A stretch of DNA of 36,779 bases from Chitinophaga sp. GbtcB8. Lineage in GTDB: Bacteria > Bacteroidota > Bacteroidia > Chitinophagales > Chitinophagaceae. Numbering within the stretch: position 1 is the first letter of the stretch; every line of letters begins with the position of its first letter. The position numbers were made by a program, and so were the translations under genes. A model generated the notes under the pieces. It was not told where the DNA came from and made no database searches. It saw only the letters and a list, made by a program, of their open reading frames with translations. Of this stretch, positions 9,071 to 16,985 are shown piece after piece. The DNA is taken from positions 1 through 36,779 of the forward strand of contig NZ_JAGXJN010000054.1 in NCBI RefSeq assembly GCF_019091455.1, given 5' to 3'.

Positions 9071-10051
9071 TTATTTTGAGCTCCCTTTTGACAACAAATA
9101 AATGCCGATGGCAAAACCTGCCAGGAAACCCATTGCTGTTGCTTTGCGCCTTGCTTTATTGATAGTGGCAGCAGCCGGGAAAACTCCCTTGGTGCTCATG
9201 CCATAATCCACCGTATTAAAGAGGTTGCCATTTGTGCGGGCAATGGGTTCTGCTAAGCTAAAGTATTTACGTATTACCATACCGGTGATTTTTGTGGTCA
9301 ATCCGGGGAATGCGCTATGTGCTGCTTTAAATATCAGCGAAGGAAGGGTATAGCTGGCCGGCTTTGGATCTTTAATAAGTGCGGCAATGGACCTGGCCAC
9401 TTTAACCGGGTCTTGTACTGGTGGTGCAGGCTTTAATACTTTGCCAGTATAATTACCTGCATGCAGCATGCCCGGCGTATTCAGGAAATGGGGAAAGAGG
9501 TCGCAAACATAGATCTCCGGCCATGGGCTAAGCTCGCCTTTAAGCGCCTCTGAAAAGCCGCGCAGCCCGAACTTGCTGGCTGTATACCCGGCGCTATAAG
9601 GCACCGGCAAATAACCGCCAATGGAAATGTTATTGATGATAATACCATGGCGCTGCTGCTTAAAATAAGGCAGTACTGCATGCACGCCGCTCATATAACC
9701 CAGCAGGTTGGTGGCTACTACCTGGTTATGCACTTCCAGGGGTGTTTCATCAAAATCACCTGCTGCCAGCACACCGGCGTTATTGATCCATACATCTATA
9801 CCTAAACCCCAGTCATGGGCCGTTGCAGCCAGCTTTTTCATGGCAGCAGCATCGGTTACATCCGTAGGCACTACCAGTACATCTGCACCAAATTCCCTGC
9901 ATTCTTCAGCCACTTCTTCCAGCGAAACAGTATTTCTGCCTGCCAGTACCAGTGAGGGCCTGCTGGCAGCCAGCTCCACCGCAGCAGCCCTGCCAGCGCC
10001 GCTGGAAGCGCCGGTGATCACAATTGTTTTTCCGGTTATATCCCTGTTCAT
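9071..10051 (-). CDS. SDR family oxidoreductase with C-terminal membrane anchor
   Basis: This is a classical short-chain dehydrogenase of 326 residues: cofactor motif TGASSGAG (13-20), NNAG (90-93), and an intact catalytic set Ser143, Tyr156, Lys160 (GYTASKFG). Arg40 after the second strand (AGRN) favours NADP(H). It is longer than the usual 250 residues because of a C-terminal extension ending in a hydrophobic helix (AMGFLAGFAIGIYLLSK, about 306-322), which would tether it to the membrane. The substrate is unknown. It is the first gene of a short minus-strand unit with the M23 peptidase (12-base gap) and shares a 102-base divergent intergenic region with the methyltransferase gene. Confidence 0.9.
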   Translation of the reverse strand: MNRDITGKTIVITGASSGAGRAAAVELAASRPSLVLAGRNTVSLEEVAEECREFGADVLVVPTDVTDAAAMKKLAATAHDWGLGIDVWINNAGVLAAGDFDETPLEVHNQVVATNLLGYMSGVHAVLPYFKQQRHGIIINNISIGGYLPVPYSAGYTASKFGLRGFSEALKGELSPWPEIYVCDLFPHFLNTPGMLHAGNYTGKVLKPAPPVQDPVKVARSIAALIKDPKPASYTLPSLIFKAAHSAFPGLTTKITGMVIRKYFSLAEPIARTNGNLFNTVDYGMSTKGVFPAAATINKARRKATAMGFLAGFAIGIYLLSKGSSK

Positions 10052-10124
10052 AAAGATATTTTCCGGTTGTTGCTCAACAACAGTGCCACGGTATTGTTGC
10101 CGTTAACCGCGTAATCAGATGGTT

Positions 10125-10132
10125 TATATTTG
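10125..10132 (+). promoter_or_regulatory. Bacteroidetes -7 promoter box for the methyltransferase gene
   Basis: TATATTTG fits the TAnnTTTG consensus exactly. A transcript from it would begin about 10138-10140, close before the ATG at 10154. The -33 element is poor (a TTG lies at 10097-10099, 25 bases away, longer than usual). Confidence 0.5.
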
Positions 10133-10153
10133 CAATACCCAAATTCTTCAAGA

Positions 10154-10936
10154 ATGTCCGGAAACAATGCTGATACCTGGTCATCTGATCAGTACTCAAA
10201 ATTTGAGCAGGAACGGAATCGTCCGGTGCTGGATCTGCTGGCACACATTCCAGCAATAAAGGTGAATACTGCCGCGGATATTGGCTGCGGGCCCGGTAAC
10301 TCAACCCAGCTATTAAAAGATCAATACCCGGGGGCATTGATCACCGGCATGGATAGTTCGGTCAATATGATCGGTGCCGCGCGAAAGCGCTTGCCGGAAG
10401 TACATTTTGAGATAGCTGATATAACTGACTGGAAGCAGCAGGGGTCTTTTGATGTTATACTGGCAAATGCTGCATTGCAATGGGTACCGGATCATGCTTC
10501 CCTGTTTCCCGCGCTTATCTGCAAGCTAACGCCGGGCGGAAGCCTGGCCGTGCAGGTACCGGATAACCTGGACGAACCCGCCCACCGCTTAATGCGTGAA
10601 ACAGCCGCACAGGGCCCCTGGGCGCAAAAACTTTCCGGCATCGCGCATTTAGCCCGGCATGATGCGCAATGGTATTATGAGCAATTACACCACCAGGTAT
10701 CCGGCCTTGATATATGGCGTACCACTTATTATCATGTGCTGGAAGGCGGTGCAGCTGCAATAGTGGAGTGGTTCAAAAGCACGGGACTTCGTCCTTTCCT
10801 GGATCCGCTGAACAATACAGAGCGGAGCGCTTTTCTGGATCAATACCAGGCCGCTCTTGAAAGGGCGTACACTATTAATGCGAACGGTACCGTGTTATTG
10901 CCTTTCCCACGGTTATTTATTATTGCGCAACGGTAA
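10154..10936 (+). CDS. tam: Trans-aconitate 2-methyltransferase-like SAM-dependent methyltransferase
   Basis: The protein (260 residues from this start) is a class I methyltransferase. Motif I is AADIGCGPGNSTQLL (about 41-54), followed by the acidic strand-2 residue in GMDSSVNMI and the ANAALQWVPDH segment that, with QVPDNLDEPAH, is characteristic of Tam enzymes that methylate trans-aconitate to relieve aconitase inhibition. The ATG at 10154 was chosen over an in-frame TTG at 10130 because a -7 promoter box overlaps that TTG. It is monocistronic, with a hairpin after the stop shared with the convergent small gene. The exact substrate is inferred from overall likeness. Confidence 0.85.
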   Translation: MSGNNADTWSSDQYSKFEQERNRPVLDLLAHIPAIKVNTAADIGCGPGNSTQLLKDQYPGALITGMDSSVNMIGAARKRLPEVHFEIADITDWKQQGSFDVILANAALQWVPDHASLFPALICKLTPGGSLAVQVPDNLDEPAHRLMRETAAQGPWAQKLSGIAHLARHDAQWYYEQLHHQVSGLDIWRTTYYHVLEGGAAAIVEWFKSTGLRPFLDPLNNTERSAFLDQYQAALERAYTINANGTVLLPFPRLFIIAQR

Positions 10937-10953
10937 AAGGGGAGTGGCGGGTT

Positions 10954-10977
10954 AATAAAAAGCCTGTACTTTTTATT
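10954..10977. terminator. Convergent hairpin, probable bidirectional terminator
   Basis: AATAAAAAG (10954-10962) and CTTTTTATT (10969-10977) form a perfect 9-bp stem with a 6-base loop, flanked by A/T on both sides, between two converging genes. The right arm covers the stop codon of the minus-strand gene. The AT-rich stem is weak, hence the moderate confidence. Confidence 0.5.
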
Positions 10978-11386
10978 CAATAAAAATATCTTCCCGGGTA
11001 ATATCATAGAACAGGTTCTGTAACTGGTGCACATGCGCCAGCGGCCGGCCATAAGCTACAAACCCGCTGCCCGCTGAATATGCAACCGGTTGAAATGAAT
11101 AACCATCATCCCGCACATAAATACTATCCTGCCGGTTATATTTATACGCGTAAATATTATGATGCACACCTTCTTCCTGCAAAAAATTAAAATCCAGCAG
11201 GTGATCTGTTTCCAGCTTAATAGGATGCACATCCTTAAACGGTAATTTATTCCTGGGCAGCAGCGTGTTATGTATATACCCGTCCAGTATGCCTTCTACG
11301 CGAAATACCGTCTCCGTCATATTATAATCGTAATACCATACCAGGTTGCCAATACGCACATCCGTACCTTCTATCATAACATACAA
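10973..11386 (-). CDS. Hypothetical protein of a Bacteroidetes family with a C-terminal HQLQN motif
   Basis: The 137-residue protein has no signal or membrane segment. It begins with (MYV)MIEGTDVRIGNLVWY and ends with AHVHQLQNLFYDITREDIFI. This layout, 'RIGN' near the start and 'HQLQN(L)(Y/F)' near the end, matches small uncharacterised proteins common in Bacteroidetes chromosomes and prophages, as far as I remember; no function is known to me. The start may be the second Met (11377), which gives the usual MIEG beginning. The gene converges with the methyltransferase gene and stands alone. Confidence 0.7.
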   Translation of the reverse strand: MYVMIEGTDVRIGNLVWYYDYNMTETVFRVEGILDGYIHNTLLPRNKLPFKDVHPIKLETDHLLDFNFLQEEGVHHNIYAYKYNRQDSIYVRDDGYSFQPVAYSAGSGFVAYGRPLAHVHQLQNLFYDITREDIFIE

Positions 11387-11578
11387 TTATGCTGCAAGTA
11401 TAGGTTTATCCTTTGATATTTAATGGGGGAGCAGCCTGTGCCAGCCTAACATTTCAGCCGCCTGTACAAAATAGTGATGGAAATAATGCGGAAAAACATT
11501 AGTTTCCAGCTGTATTGAATGTTAGGGGGACAAATCGTGGGTGAGAGCGATCATGCTATCATTGAAAATGTGTATTAA

Positions 11579-11809
11579 GTGGAAAAAACGTTAACAGGTA
11601 CTATCGTACTGCACCCGGTGTCTGAATTACCGCATGTGCAATTCAAGCGGGGCGATGAATTACTTTCAGCCTTAATTTATTTCGATCAGTTGGATGAAGC
11701 CAAAGAGAATATAGGAAGAACGGTGAAGTTCCATTTAGTGGACAGGCCGTACGGACCGCATATTATCAGCGATGTAGGATTTGCAAGGATCGTAAGCATG
11801 AATGTATAA
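11579..11809 (+). CDS. Small hypothetical protein (76 residues), GTG start
   Basis: A compact, probably all-beta protein with alternating hydrophobic strands (GTIVLHPVS, VQFKRGDEL, TVKFHLVDR, ISDVGFARIV). I recognise no family. It opens with GTG; the only nearby ATG is out of frame. It ends 3 bases from the stop codon of the convergent ligase gene. Its even composition and lack of overlap with another gene favour a real gene. Confidence 0.6.
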   Translation: MEKTLTGTIVLHPVSELPHVQFKRGDELLSALIYFDQLDEAKENIGRTVKFHLVDRPYGPHIISDVGFARIVSMNV

Positions 11810-11812
11810 CGC

Positions 11813-13909
11813 TTACATATATAGGTTTTGCATTTTTTTCAATGCCTTCTCCATATTAATGCCTTTACCTAAAACTGGTTTAAACAGGTCGCCTTCCTGC
11901 TTCAGGCGGTCCATTGCATTGTGAATGGTAAAGTCTTTCATTTGCAATCCTTTTTTTACTTCCTCCCAATGCAGCGGCATAGATACGGTGGCGCCGGGTT
12001 TGGGCCGCAAGGCATAAGGAGCCGCCAGGGTAGCCTGCGGGCGGTTCTGCAGAAAATCAATATACATTTTGCGGTTACGGTTAGCCGTAGCCCTTTCAAT
12101 GGTAGTAAAACCGGGAATGGTTTTTTGCACCAGCTTCGCAATTATCCGGGCAAATTCCTTGGATTGTTCATACGTGTACTTAGCGCCTAAAGGAATGTAA
12201 ATATGCAAACCCGTAGAGCCGGATGTTTTGCAATAAGAGGCCACATCTGCTGCATCCAGTATTTCTTTTGTTACCTGCGCTGCTTCAATTACCTGGTTAA
12301 AAGTGGTTTTGTCCGGATCCAGGTCTATCAGGCACCAGTCCGGGTTATCGGGCATTTGTATGCGGCTGCTCCAGGGGTTCATTTCAATACAGCCTAAAGA
12401 GGCAATGTATAACAGGCTGGCTTCATCCGTGCAAACCAGGAAATTTTTATCGCGGCCATCCATATCGCTGTGGTAGGGAAAGGTGGTTATCCAGTCCGGC
12501 ACTTTGCCGGTAACATCTTTCTGGTAAAAACTTTTGCCGGTAATACCATTGGGGTGCCGGTTTAAAGATTGTGGCCGGTCTTTCATATAGGGCAGCATAT
12601 ACGGCGCTACCTGGTAGTAATAATTCAACATATCCCGTTTGGTGATCTTTTCCTTTGGCCAGAACAGCTTATCCAGGTTGGTGAATTTAAGCGCATGCCC
12701 GCCCACCGGCCGCACCTGGGTTTTATCCGTAGGGTTCAGCATGGTTTTACGCACAGCCTTACCGGCTGGTGTCAGCAGCTTTTTGCCGGTAGCTGTGGCC
12801 TTTGTTTTTACCCTGGCTTTGGCCGGTATTTCCTGCTCTTCCACTACCTGGATGGCCTCCTTATCTGCACGCATCCCTTCAAAAGAAGGATGGCGCATTA
12901 CCCCGTCAGTGGTCATTTCACGAAAGCTTACCTCGCATACCAGTTTGGGTTTTAACCAGACGGCCTTAGCCTCCGGCGGGTTGGGCCGGAAGCGGGAGGG
13001 CTTGTTAATATCCGGCACCCTGGTGAACGGGCATTTCGCTATCTCCAAAGGTTTGAACTGCTGCAGTAATTGTTTTTGCAGCTTATCATTAAAGCCGGTA
13101 CCTATTTTACCGGTATACTGCAGCTTACCATTTTCGTACAGCCCTACCAGTAAGGCGCTGAAAGGTTTGCGGGAGTCTTTGTTGCGGGTGTAACCGCCGA
13201 TCACTACTTCGTGCCGCTGGCTGGTCTTTATCTTCAGCCAGTCTTTGCTGCGCTGGTTGGGAAAATACAGGCTATCCGCCCTTTTGGCTATAATGCCTTC
13301 CAGTCCCATTTTCTTCACTATCTCAAAAAATTCTGTGCCGGAAGTGGCAAAACTTTCGCTCAGGCGTATAATGTCATTGGGGGGTACCAGCTGTTCCAGC
13401 AAGGCTCTGCGTTCAATAAGCGGCAGGCCGGTAAGGTCGTGCCCGTTCAGCCACAGCAGGTCAAACACATAATAGATCAGGGCGCCGTCTGCCTCGCTGC
13501 GCCAGCCCTGCAGCAGGCTAAAATCCGCCTTGCCATTATCGTCTATCACAATAATTTCCCCATCCACCACAGCCTGTATGCCCCATTCCTGGATGGCTTC
13601 ATACACCGGGTAAAATTGTTCATTAAAAGATTTATTGTTGCGGGAGCGCAGCTCCATCATGCTTTTGTGCATAAGGGCCAGGGCACGGTAGCCATCCCAT
13701 TTGATCTCATACACCCAGCCGGCATCGTCAAAAGGCTGATCGGCCAGCGTAGCCAGCATAGGCGTTATATTTGCGGGGAATGGCTTTTTAGGCGCGCTTT
13801 TAGGGGCTGCGGGTATTGTTGGCAGCTTCCTTTTTACAGGCGTTTTAGCAGCCTTTTTTGCTTTGCTTTTGCTGACGGGCCTGGCAGCGGCAGTTGTACT
13901 ACGCGGCAT
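11813..13909 (-). CDS. ligD: ATP-dependent DNA ligase D (ligase-polymerase fusion lacking the phosphoesterase domain)
   Basis: The 698-residue protein is a two-domain LigD used in Ku-dependent end joining. A basic Lys/Ala/Pro tail (1-45) leads into the ligase domain: nucleotidyl Lys70 in EIKWDGYR, then YYVFDLLWLNG, EGIIAKR and WLKIKTSQ, with the OB-fold piece CEVSFREMTTDGVMRHPSF. After a charged linker (about 350-400) comes the primase-polymerase domain (about 405-698) with Asp529/Asp531 (DLDPDK), SGSTGLHIYIP (His569) and Asp618 (MYIDFLQN). The 3'-phosphoesterase domain often found at the N-terminus is absent. No Ku gene is in the window. It is probably monocistronic, with an 18-bp palindrome just before its start codon. 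Confidence 0.95.
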   Translation of the reverse strand: MPRSTTAAARPVSKSKAKKAAKTPVKRKLPTIPAAPKSAPKKPFPANITPMLATLADQPFDDAGWVYEIKWDGYRALALMHKSMMELRSRNNKSFNEQFYPVYEAIQEWGIQAVVDGEIIVIDDNGKADFSLLQGWRSEADGALIYYVFDLLWLNGHDLTGLPLIERRALLEQLVPPNDIIRLSESFATSGTEFFEIVKKMGLEGIIAKRADSLYFPNQRSKDWLKIKTSQRHEVVIGGYTRNKDSRKPFSALLVGLYENGKLQYTGKIGTGFNDKLQKQLLQQFKPLEIAKCPFTRVPDINKPSRFRPNPPEAKAVWLKPKLVCEVSFREMTTDGVMRHPSFEGMRADKEAIQVVEEQEIPAKARVKTKATATGKKLLTPAGKAVRKTMLNPTDKTQVRPVGGHALKFTNLDKLFWPKEKITKRDMLNYYYQVAPYMLPYMKDRPQSLNRHPNGITGKSFYQKDVTGKVPDWITTFPYHSDMDGRDKNFLVCTDEASLLYIASLGCIEMNPWSSRIQMPDNPDWCLIDLDPDKTTFNQVIEAAQVTKEILDAADVASYCKTSGSTGLHIYIPLGAKYTYEQSKEFARIIAKLVQKTIPGFTTIERATANRNRKMYIDFLQNRPQATLAAPYALRPKPGATVSMPLHWEEVKKGLQMKDFTIHNAMDRLKQEGDLFKPVLGKGINMEKALKKMQNLYM

Positions 13910-13913
13910 GTGT

Positions 13914-13931
13914 TCCTTTTTATAAAAAGGA
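13914..13931. promoter_or_regulatory. Perfect 18-bp palindrome covering the ligD ribosome binding site
   Basis: TCCTTTTTATAAAAAGGA is its own reverse complement and lies 4 bases before the ligD start (13909, minus strand). On the mRNA the AAAAGGA half is a good Shine-Dalgarno sequence at normal spacing, so folding would hide it. It could also be a protein-binding site. Confidence 0.5.
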
Positions 13932-14000
13932 GCCTAAAATACGTGCCGGGTTTTGCAATGGTGGCTGGATGCCTATCAGTTTTCAGGCTAAACGGGATTA

Positions 14001-14067
14001 ATGTCGCAAAATGAGATATTACGACAAATAACGAATTTATATGTCGTAATATCTCATTTTGCGACAT
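14001..14067. promoter_or_regulatory. Large inverted-repeat operator upstream of the Fic-like gene
   Basis: Two 26-bp arms (14001-14026 and 14042-14067) are perfect reverse complements around a 15-base AT-rich spacer. Each arm is itself bordered by TGTCG and CGACA, so there are four such ends. A further half-site TGTCGTAAT lies at 14103-14111, overlapping the Fic start codon. The arrangement suggests repression by a dimer, most simply by the winged helix of the Fic-like protein itself (inference). A role as a hairpin is also possible. Confidence 0.75.
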
Positions 14068-14109
14068 ATAATTAGTATATTCGTCAAATAACCATTGTAA
14101 TGTGTCGTA

Positions 14110-15498
14110 ATGAAAACTAGCCAAGCTGATATTAGTCACGAGTTGGAAATCATCCGTAAAACTTTTGAACAGTTCAAATCGGGAGCCTCACTTGAGGCTT
14201 TGAAAGATGCTTCCGGGTTGGAAATTGAGCTTCGCACTTTGCAAAGACGATTGAACAAATTGAAGGAAATGGGGATTATCACAACGTCCGGCAAAACACG
14301 TGCGACCCTCTATTATCTTGTCCAATCTCCTATCGAAATTAAAGAAACTGTACAAGAGGGGGAAATTGTTCCTATTCCTTTATCACATGAAGGTAAAGAG
14401 ATACGAAAAGCAGTTATGCGGCCTAGCTCTGTTCGCCGTCCTGTAGGATATAACCTGGATTTTTTGCTCTCTTATCGCCCGAATGTTGACAGTTATCTTA
14501 CTCCGGATGACAAGCGTAAGCTCACAGAATTAGGAAAGACAATGCGGTTGGATCAACCAGCAGGAACCTATGCCAAAGAAATTCTGCAAAGGCTTCTTAT
14601 CGACTTATCCTGGAACTCAAGCCGTCTGGAAGGAAACACTTACAGCTTGTTGGATACGCAGCAGCTTATTTCGCAGGGCAAGGCTGCCGATGATAAAACG
14701 GCGGCAGAAGCGCAAATGATCCTTAACCATAAGGACGCCATTGAATTCATTGTGCAGGCAGCCGATGAAATCGGTTTTAACCGCTATACGATCACCAACC
14801 TGCATGCGCTGCTCTCTAACAACTTGTTATCCGATCCTGCCGCTTCAGGCCGGTTACGTAGCTTCGGCGTAGGGATTGGTAATTCTGTTTTTGTACCGTT
14901 AAGCATACCGCAGCAGATCGAAGAAATGTTCGGGATCTTGCTCGAAAAAGCAGGAGAAATTCAAGATCCTTTTGAGCAGGCATTTTTTGTTATGGTGCAA
15001 TTGCCGTATCTCCAGCCTTTTGATGATGTTAATAAACGCGTGGCGCGCCTGGCTGCCAATATACCCCTGAACAAACATAATCTTGCCCCGTTGGCTTTCG
15101 TCGATGTTCCCGAAGACCTTTATGTACAGGGAATGTTAGGAGTTTATGAACTCAATCGCGTCGAATTACTGAAAAACGTATTCATGTGGGCTTATGAACG
15201 TTCGGCGCTTCGATATGCCGCCTTGCGTCAATCATTGGGTGAGCCAGATATGTTCCGGCTGAAATACCGTGAAGATATTCGTAGTCTTGTCACCGAAATT
15301 GTGTCCAATGCCATACCGCCGGAAGATGCTAAGAGGCTGATCCGTATCAAGGCTGCAACACTCCCCGATAAAGATCAATCAAAATTTACCGAAACGGTTG
15401 ATACTGAACTTCTGTCTTTGCATGAAGGCAATTTCGCCCGCTATTGGATCAGACCATCAGCGTTTGCGCGATGGAAAGAAGTTTGGGGAAAGCATTGA
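14110..15498 (+). CDS. Fic-like protein with N-terminal winged helix and altered active-site motif
   Basis: The 462-residue protein starts with a winged helix-turn-helix (about 8-70, SLEALKDASGLEIELRTLQR) and continues into a Fic-type helical domain. SSRLEGN (170-176) matches the class II inhibitory motif (S/T)xxxE(G/N), and EAQMILNHKDAIEF fits the next Fic helices. The catalytic loop, normally HPFxxGNGRxxR, reads QPFDDVNKRVAR (302-313): the catalytic His is Gln302 and the GNG is gone, though the Arg is kept. I recall related Fic-like proteins with this altered motif, so it may be a stable subfamily rather than decay. Ordinary AMP transfer is doubtful. It lies alone between two minus-strand genes and its codon use looks different from theirs, suggesting acquisition. 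It is probably self-regulated through the upstream inverted repeats. Confidence 0.85.
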   Translation: MKTSQADISHELEIIRKTFEQFKSGASLEALKDASGLEIELRTLQRRLNKLKEMGIITTSGKTRATLYYLVQSPIEIKETVQEGEIVPIPLSHEGKEIRKAVMRPSSVRRPVGYNLDFLLSYRPNVDSYLTPDDKRKLTELGKTMRLDQPAGTYAKEILQRLLIDLSWNSSRLEGNTYSLLDTQQLISQGKAADDKTAAEAQMILNHKDAIEFIVQAADEIGFNRYTITNLHALLSNNLLSDPAASGRLRSFGVGIGNSVFVPLSIPQQIEEMFGILLEKAGEIQDPFEQAFFVMVQLPYLQPFDDVNKRVARLAANIPLNKHNLAPLAFVDVPEDLYVQGMLGVYELNRVELLKNVFMWAYERSALRYAALRQSLGEPDMFRLKYREDIRSLVTEIVSNAIPPEDAKRLIRIKAATLPDKDQSKFTETVDTELLSLHEGNFARYWIRPSAFARWKEVWGKH

Positions 15499-15511
15499 TT
15501 ACCCCTGATAA

Positions 15512-16612
15512 TTATATCATCACCCTTTTACCACTACCGGCCGACCGGTAAATGGCTTCCACAATACGGATATCCCGCAGGCCTTCTTCACCGGGTACCA
15601 GCATAGCCTTTTTCTGCATAATGGATTGTGCATCATCATCCATTTGTTTGGCCTGCTGCCAGGGCACTTCATAAGGATGGTTTATTTCGCCCAAAGGGCT
15701 GCTGCCCCTTACGCCGTTATAACCGGAGTAAGGCGCCAGTTTAATATCGCCTTTTTCGCAGGTAATGTTCATGAAGTTCACATTTTCACCAAAGCTGGTT
15801 TTAATATGGGCCAGCACACCACCGGGAAATTCCAGTGTGGCAATGGCGGTTTCATCCAGCCCGTTCTTATAGATCTCCGGCCTTGTGGTGGAGGTTTGTG
15901 CAGATAGTACGGCTATGGGTTCCATACCACTGCCCAGGCGTGCGCCCTGTATGGCATACACGCCCATATCGTACATTACGCCGCCGCCCATAGCTTTGAT
16001 CTGTTTCCAGTGGTTGGTGCGGTCATCCCGGTAACCGGCGGCGCAGTTCACTTCTTTTACCTTGCCCAGCAATTGCTCTTTTACAATGCGGCGGTATTCC
16101 TGTGTATTGGGCTCGTGCTGCAGGCGGTAGCCTATTGCCAGCGAGCGTTTATTTTTACGGCATGCCGTTATCATTTCCTGGCATTCCTTTTCCGTAATGG
16201 CCATAGGTTTTTCGCACCACACATGTTTGCCGGCATTGGCTGCGCGTATCACGTATTCTTTGTGCATAGAAGGCGGCAGCACTACGTATACCACATCTAT
16301 ATCCGGGTTATTGGCTATCTGGTCAAAGCTTTGGTAGTTGTAAATATTCTTGTCTGGGATGTTGTATTTCTTTTTCCAGGCTTCTGCTTTGGAAGGGGTG
16401 CCGGTTACAATACCGGCCAGGTAACAGTTCTTAGTTTGCTGCAGGGCAGGGGCCAGCAGATCTGTGCTGTAATAACCCAGGCCTACCAGGGCTACGCCCA
16501 GCTTGTCTTTTTTAGGGCGGGTGGCAGATAACAGCACGTTAGGGGAAAGCAGGAGCACGCTGCTGCCTACAGCCAGTGTTTTCAATACATCTCTGCGGGA
16601 GGTGGAGGTCAT
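15512..16612 (-). CDS. Gfo/Idh/MocA family oxidoreductase with Tat signal
   Basis: The 366-residue protein has a twin-arginine signal (SRRDVLKTLAVGSSVLLLS, Arg6-Arg7) followed by a Rossmann domain (GVALVGLGYYS, 39-49) and the family motif EKP (134-136, in WCEKPMAIT), whose Lys contacts the substrate. The C-terminal alpha/beta domain carries GGGVMYDMGVYAIQGAR. Members act on sugars or sugar derivatives with tightly bound NAD(P) and are exported folded with their cofactor; Bacteroidetes have many. The substrate cannot be told. It is a single gene between the Fic-like gene and a 390-base non-coding stretch. Confidence 0.92.
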   Translation of the reverse strand: MTSTSRRDVLKTLAVGSSVLLLSPNVLLSATRPKKDKLGVALVGLGYYSTDLLAPALQQTKNCYLAGIVTGTPSKAEAWKKKYNIPDKNIYNYQSFDQIANNPDIDVVYVVLPPSMHKEYVIRAANAGKHVWCEKPMAITEKECQEMITACRKNKRSLAIGYRLQHEPNTQEYRRIVKEQLLGKVKEVNCAAGYRDDRTNHWKQIKAMGGGVMYDMGVYAIQGARLGSGMEPIAVLSAQTSTTRPEIYKNGLDETAIATLEFPGGVLAHIKTSFGENVNFMNITCEKGDIKLAPYSGYNGVRGSSPLGEINHPYEVPWQQAKQMDDDAQSIMQKKAMLVPGEEGLRDIRIVEAIYRSAGSGKRVMI

Positions 16613-16731
16613 AACGGTTAGAATTTTATGTGGTTAAGGTTAAACAATTACACGGTTCAGTTGTTATCTACAGTGGCATTGCTACGTTATGAAGTTAATG
16701 GATTTTATGGGCACGGGCAACCTTTTTAATG

Positions 16732-16763
16732 TGCATATTTGCAAATATGCAGATGTGCAAATG
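16732..16763. repeat. 8-bp tandem array (TGCARATR type) including a 20-bp palindrome
   Basis: Four consecutive 8-bp units of the form TGCANATN occupy 16732-16763. The first two and a half make a perfect 20-bp palindrome, TGCATATTTGCAAATATGCA (16732-16751). Confidence 0.75.
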
Positions 16764-16875
16764 ACAAGCTCCGCATCCATCCATCTGCGCATTAATAACG
16801 CGCCCCTCCACCTGCACACATACGTGCATTCCCGTGTTACCAACGCTTTTACTACACTTTAAGTACGCCTTTACC

Positions 16876-16985
16876 TCATGATACTCCCGTGTCGCTCTCA
16901 TGCCGCTCCCAGGTTAATCCCATGTCCTGTTCATGTTCTCTCCATGTCAATCCCTGGTTCCATCCATGTCAGATCCATCTTCACA
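16876..16985. repeat. Degenerate 11-bp tandem array, ten units
   Basis: Ten consecutive 11-bp units fit the consensus YCATGTYnnTC. CCATGTC recurs exactly at 16920, 16942 and 16964, spaced 22 bases, and related heptamers stand at 16876, 16887, 16898, 16909, 16931, 16953 and 16975, all in phase. Weaker units may extend left to about 16832 (CCGTGTT). Confidence 0.7.

Noticed and set aside
11445..11526. CCTAACATT and AATGTTAGG inverted pair, 64 bases apart
   Set aside because: Nine bases at this distance can occur by chance and nothing else supports an element.
12639..13193. 184-residue plus-strand frame opposite ligD
   Set aside because: Lies wholly within a well-supported gene and shows no recognisable domain.
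13834..14139. Minus-strand 101-residue frame through the Fic operator
   Set aside because: It reads through the inverted repeats and overlaps two confident genes.
16695..16901. Short frames in the 16613-17002 spacer
   Set aside because: They translate tandem repeats; no start context or family likeness.
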